Assembly (NCBI RefSeq): GCF_030161575.1
Contig: NZ_BSUL01000001.1
Span: forward strand, 2,089,809 to 2,153,808
Source: Arenivirga flava
GTDB taxonomy: Bacteria > Actinomycetota > Actinomycetes > Actinomycetales > Microbacteriaceae
Length of the DNA stretch: 64,000 bases
Reading direction: 5' to 3'
The notes beneath the pieces are model-generated. The model was not told where the DNA came from. It made no database searches and saw only the letters and a list, made by a program, of their open reading frames with translations. The stretch's first letter is position 1; every line of letters starts with the position of its first letter. Made by a program: the position numbers and the translations under genes. Positions 49,670-57,073 of the stretch are shown piece by piece.

Positions 49670-50313
49670 CGCGACCCCTCGGGGCTCGCGACCCGACCGC
49701 GCTGCTCCCGCTCGCCGCTCTGCGCCCGCCCGCCGCGGATCGCGGCGAGCCAGCGGCGCGGCGGCTGCAGGCGACCGGTCGACGAGACGACGAGCAGCAG
49801 CACGATGGCGAGCGCCGACGCGAGGATCACCATGACGGAGCCCACGTAGTAGTGCACGATGTCGAACCCGACCTCGCCCCACAGCTGCCAGGCGATCGCG
49901 ATGAGCACGAAGCGCACCGTGTTGGCGCCGACCGCCACGGCGAGCGCGAGCAGGGCGCCGAGCAGGGTCCAGTCGGCGCGCTTGCGGCCGAGCAGCACGA
50001 GCACGCCCGTGAACACCAGGATCGGGCCGATCAGCACGAGCGAGGTGCAGACCGGGGTGATCAGGAAGCCGTGCAGCGCATCCGTGCCGATCCCGGTCCA
50101 GACCAGATGGCCGACCGCGCTCGTCGAGCCGCCCGTGAAGACGGTGAGCACCGCGGCCACCAGCTGGGCCTCGACGGCGATCGCCGCATCCGAGAACAGC
50201 GCCAGCGCGGCGGCGGCCGCGACCAGCAGTCCTGCGCCGAGCAGGCGGCCGGGGCGGTTGACGCCCCTCGACGCGATCCTCCGACCGCGCAGGTTCCCCG
50301 TCGTCGCGCTCAT
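49666..50313 (-). CDS. Exosortase/archaeosortase-family transpeptidase
   Basis: 215 residues with about six membrane helices. The Cys-Arg-His triad of the exosortase family is visible in order: Cys89 in TPVCTSLVLIGP, Arg134 in GANTVRFVLIA, and His154 in DIVHYYVGSVM. These enzymes cut a C-terminal membrane-anchor signal and move the protein to another anchor. The target here is probably the secreted protein at 51992-53383, whose C-terminus has a hydrophobic helix and a basic tail. I do not assign the numbered subtype. ATG at 50313 overlaps the glycosyltransferase stop as ATGA, and the lipoprotein gene follows with CTGA. Confidence 0.88.
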   Translation of the reverse strand: MSATTGNLRGRRIASRGVNRPGRLLGAGLLVAAAAALALFSDAAIAVEAQLVAAVLTVFTGGSTSAVGHLVWTGIGTDALHGFLITPVCTSLVLIGPILVFTGVLVLLGRKRADWTLLGALLALAVAVGANTVRFVLIAIAWQLWGEVGFDIVHYYVGSVMVILASALAIVLLLVVSSTGRLQPPRRWLAAIRGGRAQSGEREQRGRVASPEGSR

Positions 50314-51671
50314 GTCTCCCTCGCCACCAGTCCGGCGTCGCCGACCTCGGCGTTGCGCCGGGTCTTCGACCAGTTGTCGTTGCCGCGCACGAGGCGCACG
50401 AGCGCCCGCACCACGCAGACGTAGTTCTGGTACATGTAGAACCAGTAGCCCAGGCCCCACCGGGCGATGCGCAGCCAACCCGTGCCGGGCGCCGCATCCC
50501 GCCGGTAGATGAGCACCCAGAAGGCGAACGGCATGATGCCGGTGAGCAGGATGAGCGGCAGCAGCCACCAGGCCGAGACGAAGAACTCGACCAGTCCGCC
50601 CTGGTTGATCGCACCGGCCGCCGTCATCGCGATGAAGGCAGCGGGCCAGAGCACGAGCCCCGCCAGCTGTACGAAGGGGATGAGCAGGAAGTAGGTGGCC
50701 TCGAGCGCGCCCGCGTTGCTGAAGTGCTGCGAGCGGAAGATCTGCGGCAGGTAGCGCGCGCACTGCATGCCGCCCTGGCACCAGCGCACCCGCTGGGTGA
50801 GCAGCCGCCGCGTCGAGGGCAGCGCCTCCTGCTCGACGCAGGTGTCGTGCATGTAAGTGTTGCGGTAACCGGCGAGGGCCACGTGCAGGCCGAGCTCGTA
50901 GTCCTCGAGCAGCGAGCCGTGCCACGGCTGGCCCGACATCTCGGCGACGCGATCCAGGGCGGAGAGGCGGCTGAACTGGCCGTTGCCGCCGAGCCCCACC
51001 GAGATGGTGCGCAGTCGCAGGCACTGCATGGCGGCGATCGTGGTGCGGAACTCGATGTCCTGCATCCGCACCAGGTAGCGCCCCCAGGCCTGGCGGGCCT
51101 TCGAGACGCCGCCGTGGATCGGCTCGCGCTCGTCGCGGTTGTTCATCCAGACCGCGGCCTGGGCGGCCCCAACCTCGGGGTCGGCGAAGGCGTTGGCCCC
51201 GGCGGCCTGGCGCAGCGCGTTCGGGGCGAGCCGTCCATCCGCGTCGACGACGGCGACGACGACCCTCCGCCGATCCGTCGTGCGCGGCAGCCAGAGGCTC
51301 AGCGCACGGTAGGCGGCGTTGAGCGCGGCCCCTTTGCCCTGACGGGCCTCGGGCCTGCGGCGCTGCACGAGGTGGACGAGCGGATCGGAGGCGGCAGCCG
51401 CCTGCACGATGGCGGCCGTCGAGTCCTCGCTGTCGTCGTCGATCACCCAGAGGTGCAGCGTCGGGAAGTCGTGGCGCAGCCGGCGGATCGTGCCGCCGAT
51501 GACGGCCTCCTCGTCGCGGCACGGCACCAGCACGTGCCACTCGAACGCGGCGGGGTCGCCCTCCGGGTCGCGTTTGCGGAGCAGGAACGGCACCACGATG
51601 AGCAGCACGTACGCCAGGAAGACGACGAGCAGCACGAAGGCGAGCGCCTGCGCGGATTCACTGGCGGGCAT
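50310..51671 (-). CDS. Processive-type family 2 glycosyltransferase
   Basis: 453 residues. N-terminal membrane helix (about 10-30), then a cytoplasmic GT-A domain: VPCRDEE, DDDSEDST (about 77-84), VDADGRL (about 134-140), LLEDYELGLHVAL (about 239-251) and TQRVRWCQGG (Q-x-x-RW, about 278-287). At least three more helices follow (about 310-400). The D, DxD, ED and QxxRW set is that of membrane polysaccharide synthases such as cellulose, hyaluronan or poly-GlcNAc synthase. It may build the glycan to which sorted proteins are attached, as glycosyltransferases in other exosortase loci are thought to do (inference). ATG at 51671 has GGAG upstream; a strong hairpin sits ahead of the gene. Confidence 0.9.
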   Translation of the reverse strand: MPASESAQALAFVLLVVFLAYVLLIVVPFLLRKRDPEGDPAAFEWHVLVPCRDEEAVIGGTIRRLRHDFPTLHLWVIDDDSEDSTAAIVQAAAASDPLVHLVQRRRPEARQGKGAALNAAYRALSLWLPRTTDRRRVVVAVVDADGRLAPNALRQAAGANAFADPEVGAAQAAVWMNNRDEREPIHGGVSKARQAWGRYLVRMQDIEFRTTIAAMQCLRLRTISVGLGGNGQFSRLSALDRVAEMSGQPWHGSLLEDYELGLHVALAGYRNTYMHDTCVEQEALPSTRRLLTQRVRWCQGGMQCARYLPQIFRSQHFSNAGALEATYFLLIPFVQLAGLVLWPAAFIAMTAAGAINQGGLVEFFVSAWWLLPLILLTGIMPFAFWVLIYRRDAAPGTGWLRIARWGLGYWFYMYQNYVCVVRALVRLVRGNDNWSKTRRNAEVGDAGLVARET

Positions 51672-51751
51672 GGGCGCGCTCCGTCCCGCCGTAGGGAGCA
51701 CCGATGCGCGCTGGCGCGTCCCGGCGCGGGCTCCCGACCCCGAGCAGGAAC

Positions 51752-51795
51752 GCGGCGGGGACCGCGACGCCCGTGGGCGCCGCGGTCCCCGCCGC
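51752..51795 (-). terminator. Very stable hairpin inside the exosortase operon
   Basis: GCGGCGGGGACCGCG (51752-51766) pairs perfectly with CGCGGTCCCCGCCGC (51781-51795). After one mismatch, five more pairs continue (CGCCC/GGGCG). It lies 15 bases after the small LAVTG gene and 80 bases before the glycosyltransferase. It would end most transcripts or stabilise the upstream message, giving more of the two surface proteins than of the enzymes. Confidence 0.75.
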
Positions 51796-51809
51796 TGCAG
51801 TGGTGCCGT

Positions 51810-51980
51810 TCACGCTCGTCCGATGCTCCGGCGACGATCCCGCGCCCGCACGGCGTGCCGCACGAGGAGGTAGCCGACCACGATCAGTGCGATCGCGGCG
51901 ACGAAGTACCAGCCGAAGGGGAGCGCGAGGCCCGTCACGGCGAGGCCACCTGCGACAGGTCCCGACTGTCCGGTGTACAT
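51810..51980 (-). CDS. 56-residue single-pass protein with LAVTG sortase-like signal
   Basis: A very small gene between the secreted protein and the glycosyltransferase. The product begins MYTGQSGPVAGG, then has LAVTG, a hydrophobic helix of about 22 residues and the basic tail VRARDRRRS. LAxTG is the motif preferred by class E sortases, and the motif-helix-basic order is that of a wall-sorting signal with almost nothing in front of it. The ribosome site AGGAG lies six bases before the ATG. It starts 11 bases after the upstream stop and is followed by the strong hairpin. It has no classic signal peptide, so it could instead be a small membrane subunit for the exosortase. Confidence 0.7.
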   Translation of the reverse strand: MYTGQSGPVAGGLAVTGLALPFGWYFVAAIALIVVGYLLVRHAVRARDRRRSIGRA

Positions 51981-51991
51981 CGGAGCTCCTC

Positions 51992-53383
51992 TCAGGCCGC
52001 GGCCGGTGCGAGGGTCGCGCCCGCGGTGCGACGGCGGTTGACGAGGTACCAGGCGCCGCCACCGAGGGCGATGGCGCCGACGATGAGCATGCCCGCGATG
52101 CTGGCGAGCGGGATGCCGCTGATGCCGGCGTTCGGCCCGACGGTGGCGTTGGCGAGAGCGACCTCGGCGATCGAGCCGTCGGCGCCGAGGCCGAGCGTGA
52201 GGGCGTTCTGCGTGAAGCTGCCGTCGGCGTTCAGCGTCTGGTTGTTGACGGTCAACTGGGCCAGCGACGAGACGACCGGTGCGAGCGTCGCGAGCAGTCC
52301 GTCGAGCAGCGGGGCGATGGTGCCGGTGACGATGTCGGCCAGGGCATCGGTCAGGCTCGTGATGACCGTCGTCACAGGCGTGAGCGCTCCGAGGATGCCG
52401 CCCAGGAGCCCGCCCAGGCCGAGCAGGTCGAGCGAGGTGAGGTCGAGGCCGGCGACCTGGCCCTGGGTGAGCCCGCCGATCTCGGCGTTCAGCGTGCTGA
52501 TGAGCTCGTCCACCGTCGAGGTGACCTCGGTGACGACGGCCTGCGGCAGGTACTGCAGCAGGTCGGTGCCCGGGGCGAGATCGTTCAGGCTCGCGACGCC
52601 GGCCGCGGCCAGGAGATCGTCGAGCGTGACGACGACCGCGCCGTTCGGGTCGATCGGACTGGTCACGCCGACGAGGGTCAGCACGGGCGCGAGGGCCGTG
52701 TTGACCGCACTGAGCAGCTGCTGCAGCTCGGCGCCGGTGACCGCGACCTCGAGGCCCGCGATGTCGTACTGGCCGGTGGCGGCGCCCGCGGGGTCGCCCG
52801 GGTCCTCGCCGTTGCCGCCCTGCACCGCACTGGCCGCGAGGGCGCTGACGCCGATGTCGAGGGCGAGCGCGTCGCCCAGGCCGAGAGTCGAGGTGCCGAC
52901 GACGATAGTGGCCGCGTCGCCCGCCGAGGGGCTGCCGACGTTGCCCGACTCGACCGTGTCGACCCCGATGAGGCTCGGAGCGCTGCTGACGGTGCCGGCG
53001 AACGCCGTGGAGCCGCCGTTGCTCTGCGCCTGCGCGTACTGGCCGACGGCGCCGAGGCGGATGATGCCGTTGTCACCGAGCAGCGGGATGTTGCCCGAGC
53101 TCAGCGTGATGGCGGAGAGCGCGGTCGCGTCGAGCGGCGTGTTCTCGGTCACGGTGCTCTGGCCGTCGGGGTTGACGGCGACGGCGCCGGCGAGCTCGAG
53201 GACGTCGTCGATGGGCTGGCCGCCGAGCGAGACGTCGACCAGTTGGCCCTGGGCCTGCGAGACGACGGGCACGGTGGCGGCCGCCGAGGCGGCGGAGGGC
53301 GCGAGCAGCACGGCGGTGGTGCCGAGTGCGAGCGCGGTGGCGGTGCCGGTGCCGAGGCGCCGGGTGCGAGATGACTGCGACAT
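51992..53383 (-). CDS. Secreted surface protein (choice-of-anchor type), likely exosortase substrate
   Basis: 463 residues. Signal peptide (MSQSSRTRR, hydrophobic core, cleavage near ASAA at about 35), then a Leu/Val/Gly-rich extracellular domain with little charge and many Asp/Asn turns. The C-terminus has GISGIPLASIAG, a hydrophobic helix and WYLVNRRR followed by an Ala/Pro tail. The body resembles the actinobacterial choice-of-anchor (G-type) family, named because members end in different sorting signals; this is recalled, not searched. AAAGGA lies eight bases before the ATG. It is the first gene of the exosortase operon and is presumably processed by the enzyme at 49666-50313. Confidence 0.82.
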   Translation of the reverse strand: MSQSSRTRRLGTGTATALALGTTAVLLAPSAASAAATVPVVSQAQGQLVDVSLGGQPIDDVLELAGAVAVNPDGQSTVTENTPLDATALSAITLSSGNIPLLGDNGIIRLGAVGQYAQAQSNGGSTAFAGTVSSAPSLIGVDTVESGNVGSPSAGDAATIVVGTSTLGLGDALALDIGVSALAASAVQGGNGEDPGDPAGAATGQYDIAGLEVAVTGAELQQLLSAVNTALAPVLTLVGVTSPIDPNGAVVVTLDDLLAAAGVASLNDLAPGTDLLQYLPQAVVTEVTSTVDELISTLNAEIGGLTQGQVAGLDLTSLDLLGLGGLLGGILGALTPVTTVITSLTDALADIVTGTIAPLLDGLLATLAPVVSSLAQLTVNNQTLNADGSFTQNALTLGLGADGSIAEVALANATVGPNAGISGIPLASIAGMLIVGAIALGGGAWYLVNRRRTAGATLAPAAA

Positions 53384-53535
53384 GGCTGGGATCCTTTGTT
53401 CAGGGCAGACGGAACTCCCCCGAGCTCGCCTGCTCCCCAGCCGTGGCGTCTCGAGTTGACCGTGAGCATTCCACGCGTCTCAAGATCTGCGCAAGTGTGT
53501 TTTCCTCATCTGCCGATCCGGAGCTTGCTTCAACC

Positions 53536-54099
53536 TCAGGCGAGCAGCACCAGGAGCGCTCCGACGAGCATTGCCGGCGCGTACGGCATGCGGGAGCGCA
53601 GGGTGGCGCGGCGCGCGAGCAGCAGCGCGAGGCCGAAAGCGGCACCGGCGATGAAGCCGGCGAGCACGCCCAGCAGCCAGGTCTGCCATCCGCTCGCCCC
53701 GAGGACGGCGCCGATCGCGAGGGCGAGCTTGACGTCGCCCATGCCCATCGCGCGGCGCGTCAGCACGGCCGGTGCGAGGTAGACGGCGGACATCGCCGCG
53801 GCGCCGAGCAGCGCGCCGACGATGCGCAGCGGCTGCGCTTCGAGGACGGCGGATGCGGCCACGGCCACCAGGAGCGCGCCGATCAGCGGCAGCACGAGGC
53901 GGTTCGGCACGATGCGCCAGCGCAGGTCGATCGCGGCGATGAGCGGTGCGGACGCCGCGAGGAGGAGCATCGCGGGATCGGGGCCGACCCGCGCGACGAC
54001 CATCGCCATGAGCGCCGCCGCAGACGCGCCGAGGAGCGCGAGCTGAAGCGGCGTCCAGCCCCGGAGCCACGGGGCCGAGGGCGTCTGGAGGGGCTGCAC
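53536..54099 (-). CDS. tadV: Prepilin peptidase of the Tad pilus (A24 family)
   Basis: 187 residues with about six membrane helices. The two catalytic Asp of GxGD peptidases are in AAIDLRWRIVPN (about 57-68) and AMGMGDVKLALAIG (about 115-128). It cleaves the leader of the Flp pilin and probably the TadE/TadG pseudopilins. GTG at 54099 is chosen because TAGGCT lies seven bases upstream, a leaderless arrangement; the open frame is longer but unsupported. It is divergent from the flp-tad genes with 180 bases between. Confidence 0.92.
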   Translation of the reverse strand: MQPLQTPSAPWLRGWTPLQLALLGASAAALMAMVVARVGPDPAMLLLAASAPLIAAIDLRWRIVPNRLVLPLIGALLVAVAASAVLEAQPLRIVGALLGAAAMSAVYLAPAVLTRRAMGMGDVKLALAIGAVLGASGWQTWLLGVLAGFIAGAAFGLALLLARRATLRSRMPYAPAMLVGALLVLLA

Positions 54100-54106
54100 A
54101 CGCGCC

Positions 54107-54112
54107 AGCCTA
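54107..54112 (-). promoter_or_regulatory. -10 box of leaderless tadV transcript
   Basis: TAGGCT on the minus strand, seven bases from the GTG start at 54099. Confidence 0.6.
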
Positions 54113-54119
54113 GAAGGCG

Positions 54120-54159
54120 AGCAATGTTTGCTTTCCGCGATCAATACCCCACAATGGGG
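54120..54159. promoter_or_regulatory. Two short palindromes in the tadV-flp promoter region
   Basis: AGCAA-TGT-TTGCT (54120-54132) and CCCCA-CAA-TGGGG (54147-54159) lie between the divergent genes in the most AT-rich part of this interval. They overlap weak -35/-10-like words for flp (TTGCTT ... CACAAT). They are candidate operators for co-control of pilin and peptidase. Confidence 0.35.
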
Positions 54160-54197
54160 GTCTGGCGTCCCGACCTGAGCGGGGCTCAACTATCAGC

Positions 54198-54220
54198 GCC
54201 GGAGGTCCCTTGCCTCCGGC
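54198..54220 (+). promoter_or_regulatory. Stem-loop in the flp leader
   Basis: GCCGGAGG and CCTCCGGC form an eight-base stem with a seven-base loop about 60 bases before the flp start. It may stabilise the highly expressed pilin message. Confidence 0.4.
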
Positions 54221-54277
54221 CGCTCCTCCGTTCGGGCGAGGGGCATGCACGCAGCACATTCGGGATGGGGAAAGACC

Positions 54278-54502
54278 ATGCTTGCTCTCTACACGCGCAT
54301 CAGCACCGAGATCCGCACGCGGCTCAGCCGCGAGGAGGAGGGGGCTACGGCTGTCGAGTACGGCTTGATCGTCGGGTTGATCGCTGTGGCGCTCATCGCT
54401 GTTGTGGGCGTCCTCACCGGCGCACTCAGCGGCGTCTTCAACGACATCAGCGGAACGCTGGACAACGTGACCGTCGGCACCCCGGCCACGAGCAACGGCT
54501 AA
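54278..54502 (+). CDS. flp: Flp-type major pilin
   Basis: 74 residues, the usual size. The leader MLALYTRISTEIRTRLSREEEG ends in the Flp cleavage site Gly|Ala followed by TAVEYGLIVGLIAVALI. This contains the invariant Glu and Tyr and the hydrophobic assembly helix. The subunit polymerises into the Tad pilus used in surface adhesion. GGGGAAAG precedes the ATG. The Cys-free short C-terminal tail ends ATSNG. It is the first gene of the tad cluster. Confidence 0.95.
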   Translation: MLALYTRISTEIRTRLSREEEGATAVEYGLIVGLIAVALIAVVGVLTGALSGVFNDISGTLDNVTVGTPATSNG

Positions 54503-54581
54503 GTACGCTCCTTCGCCTCTACGGACGCCGGTGCTTGCTTCGGCGTCCGACCGCCATCTCTTGCGAGGGGGTGAGTCGCTG

Positions 54582-55010
54582 ATGCGACTCCGACGCACTC
54601 GACTCCGATCGGCTTCGGAGGAGGGCGCAGCCGCCGTCGAGTTCGCGCTCGTCGTGCCGCTGCTGCTGACCCTGCTCTTCGGCATCATCGAGTTCGGCGC
54701 CGCCTACAACGCGCAGATCCTGGTGACGAACGCGGCGCGTGAGGCGGCACGTGAGCTCTCGGTGGAGGACGGCGCCTCCACCGGGAGCGCTACCGCCACC
54801 GCCGATGCGGTCTTAGCACCGATCGGGCTGACGGTGAAGACGAACCCGTCGCCGTTCAGCGTCAGCGGCACCGCGGTCAATCCGGGTGGTCGCCTCTGCG
54901 GCACCGGGCAGGAGCTCACCGTGACGCTCAAGGTCGACCGCAGCACCCTGACCGGGCTGTTCGGTCCGTTCGAGCTCACCGGCAAGGCGGTGCGCCTGTG
55001 CGCCGGTTGA
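54582..55010 (+). CDS. tadE: TadE-like pseudopilin
   Basis: 142 residues: a basic cytoplasmic start, then EEGAAAVEFALVVPLLLTLLFGIIEFG, the TadE membrane helix preceded by a prepilin-like cleavage site. An extracellular domain follows with a Cys pair (GRLCGTG and VRLCAG). It is a minor subunit of the Flp pilus. GAGGGGGTGA lies just upstream of the ATG at 54582. Its 3' end overlaps the start of tadG by 13 bases. Confidence 0.9.
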   Translation: MRLRRTRLRSASEEGAAAVEFALVVPLLLTLLFGIIEFGAAYNAQILVTNAAREAARELSVEDGASTGSATATADAVLAPIGLTVKTNPSPFSVSGTAVNPGGRLCGTGQELTVTLKVDRSTLTGLFGPFELTGKAVRLCAG

Positions 55011-56290
55011 TCCGCCGCGTCCGTGATGAGCAGCACGGCGCCAGCACGGTCATCGTCGCGCTGTGCATGACCGTGCTGCTCGTCGTCGTGGCGCTCGTCG
55101 TCGACATCGGCGCGACCGCGTCTCGCAAGGCGCAGCTGCAGGACGCCGCGGATGCCGCCGCCCTCGCGATCGCCCAGCTCTGCTACGAGGACGAGGCGAC
55201 GACGACCATCCTTGGATGCGCCATGTCGCCCGAGGAGGCGGCCGCCGTCGCGAACCCCATCGCGAACGAGACCGTCTTCGGCGGGATCGAGCAGACGAGC
55301 ACAGCCATCAGCTTCCCCACCGACACCACCGCACCGAACGCGCGCGAGACGGTCGTGGTCACGCTCACCAGCGCACAGGCGGCGCTCTTCTCCTTCGACC
55401 GCGACGCCACGGACGTGCTCGCGTCGGCGACTGCCGAGTGGCGGCAGACCGTTCCGCTTCCCCTGGCGGTCAGCGAGTGCGTGCTCCCTCCGGACGACGC
55501 CATCGGCCCCCAGTTCATCGGCACAGGCCTCTACACGGGAGTACGCGACCTGCTCTCGGGCGTCGTCGGCAATCTGGGTGCGGCCGACCTTCCCGACTAC
55601 CTCGAGAAAGCGCTCAACTGTTCGATCTCCCTCCTCGCAGGAGGATGGATGGGCACGCCCAGCGGGGAATGCCGGTACGACCCTCAGTTCCTCACCTCGA
55701 CACTCGGCAGCACCCTGATGCGAGTGCTCCCGGTGTTCCCCGACATGTGCCTCACGGCCATGCAGGACCTCGTCGGCAAGCGGATCATCGTGCCGACGTT
55801 CGATCAGGCACTCGTCACCACCGTCGACCAGCTGATTGGGCAGCCGGGATCGATCACCTTCACGGAGATCGTCGTCACCGGCCACGAGTTCGACGGCCTT
55901 CTCGCATCCGGCCCGCAAGCGCAGTTCCCGACCGGCGGACCTCGGTGCGCTCAGAACTTGTTCGACCTGCTGGGCGTCAGCGAGTCCGGGCTCGATGGGC
56001 TCCTCCGAGAGATCGGCCGTCAGGGCCTGTTGGACATCTTGAATCTCCCGGGTGTCAGCATCCTCGCCGACCTCCTGCGCCTTCCGGCGCTCGTGAACAT
56101 CGTTGCGGACCTGCTCGGCGGCCTCCTGGGATTCCTGACTCCGCTGACCGACATCGTCGCCGATGTGACGAGCGTCTTGTCCTCCATCCTCGGCCTCTGC
56201 CAGGGCGTCCAAGGCCACGTCGTCGCCACCGGGCTGACCGCCGACGAGGCGGCCGAACGCATCGCGACCCCCGTCCGCCTCGTCGCCTGA
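54998..56290 (+). CDS. tadG: TadG-like pilus assembly protein
   Basis: 430 residues. A basic start with HGASTVIVALCMTVLLVVVALVVDIG forms the N-terminal helix, followed by the typical RKAQLQDAADAAALA (about 43-57). A long extracellular part has eight or more Cys and Leu/Asp-rich repeats such as LLGGLLGFLTPLTDIV near 360-385. No von Willebrand-type MIDAS motif is seen. The start is the GTG at 54998 inside the tadE end, implying coupled translation. Members of this family act as minor pilins or surface components. Confidence 0.85.
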   Translation: MRRLIRRVRDEQHGASTVIVALCMTVLLVVVALVVDIGATASRKAQLQDAADAAALAIAQLCYEDEATTTILGCAMSPEEAAAVANPIANETVFGGIEQTSTAISFPTDTTAPNARETVVVTLTSAQAALFSFDRDATDVLASATAEWRQTVPLPLAVSECVLPPDDAIGPQFIGTGLYTGVRDLLSGVVGNLGAADLPDYLEKALNCSISLLAGGWMGTPSGECRYDPQFLTSTLGSTLMRVLPVFPDMCLTAMQDLVGKRIIVPTFDQALVTTVDQLIGQPGSITFTEIVVTGHEFDGLLASGPQAQFPTGGPRCAQNLFDLLGVSESGLDGLLREIGRQGLLDILNLPGVSILADLLRLPALVNIVADLLGGLLGFLTPLTDIVADVTSVLSSILGLCQGVQGHVVATGLTADEAAERIATPVRLVA

Positions 56291-56359
56291 CCGCATCCGC
56301 ATCCGCTTCCGCTCGTCCCGATCCACGAACCTCCCCGAGAAACCGAGAGAACGCGCCCC

Positions 56360-57073
56360 GTGAGAACCCGCATCATCGCCCTCGTCATCGCCGCCGTGCT
56401 CGCCATCGTGGGCGGGGTCGCGCTGGTCGACTACGTGCGCGGCGCCGATCAGCGAGCCGCCGGCGGCGCCGAGCTGGTCGACGTGCTCGTCGTGCAGCAG
56501 GAGGTGCCGGCCGGCACGACCGCGGCGCAGCTGGCGCTGGTGACGGCGGTGGACCAGGTGCCCGCATCCTTCCTCGCCGACGGCGCTGTGCAGAGCATCG
56601 AGGGGCTCGACGAGTTCGTCGGGCAGGTCACGAGCGCCGTGCTGGTGCCGGGCGAGCAGGTGATCGCGGCGCGGCTCGCCAGCCCGGGCGACTTCGTGGG
56701 CGACGGCGGGTCGATCCCCGTGCCGGAGGGCTTGCAGGAGGTGTCGCTCAGCCTCGATGCGCAGCGGGTGCTCGGCGGGCGCCTCGCGGCCGGCGACCGG
56801 GTGGGCGTGCTCGTGACCACGCAGGCCGAGGCCGACAGCCCGGCGCAGACGTTCCTGCGCTTCGACCAGGTGCTGGTGACGGCCGTGGGCGGCGCCTTCG
56901 CCGAGGACGGCTCGGCCAGCGGCGCGGTCACCGTGACCCTCGCGGTCGAGCGGCAGGATGCGCAGGCGGTCGTGTTCGCGCAGGAGACCGCATCCGTCTG
57001 GCTCAGCAAGCAGGCCGAGGGCCTCGAGAGCACCGGCGGTGCGCCCGCCACGCGCGCGGACCTGGTGCCATGA
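56360..57073 (+). CDS. cpaB: CpaB/RcpC-like Tad pilus assembly protein
   Basis: 237 residues: N-terminal membrane helix (about 5-25), then an extracytoplasmic SAF-type domain (VLVVQQEVPAGTTA, about 43-56; PGEQVIAARL, about 97-106) and the RcpC part with LAAGDRVGVLV (about 142-152). In Gram-negatives it works at the secretin. Here, with no outer membrane, it probably acts as a periplasmic-side or wall-side scaffold. It starts with GTG at 56360 after a 69-base gap and overlaps tadZ by four bases (ATGA). Confidence 0.9.
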   Translation: MRTRIIALVIAAVLAIVGGVALVDYVRGADQRAAGGAELVDVLVVQQEVPAGTTAAQLALVTAVDQVPASFLADGAVQSIEGLDEFVGQVTSAVLVPGEQVIAARLASPGDFVGDGGSIPVPEGLQEVSLSLDAQRVLGGRLAAGDRVGVLVTTQAEADSPAQTFLRFDQVLVTAVGGAFAEDGSASGAVTVTLAVERQDAQAVVFAQETASVWLSKQAEGLESTGGAPATRADLVP

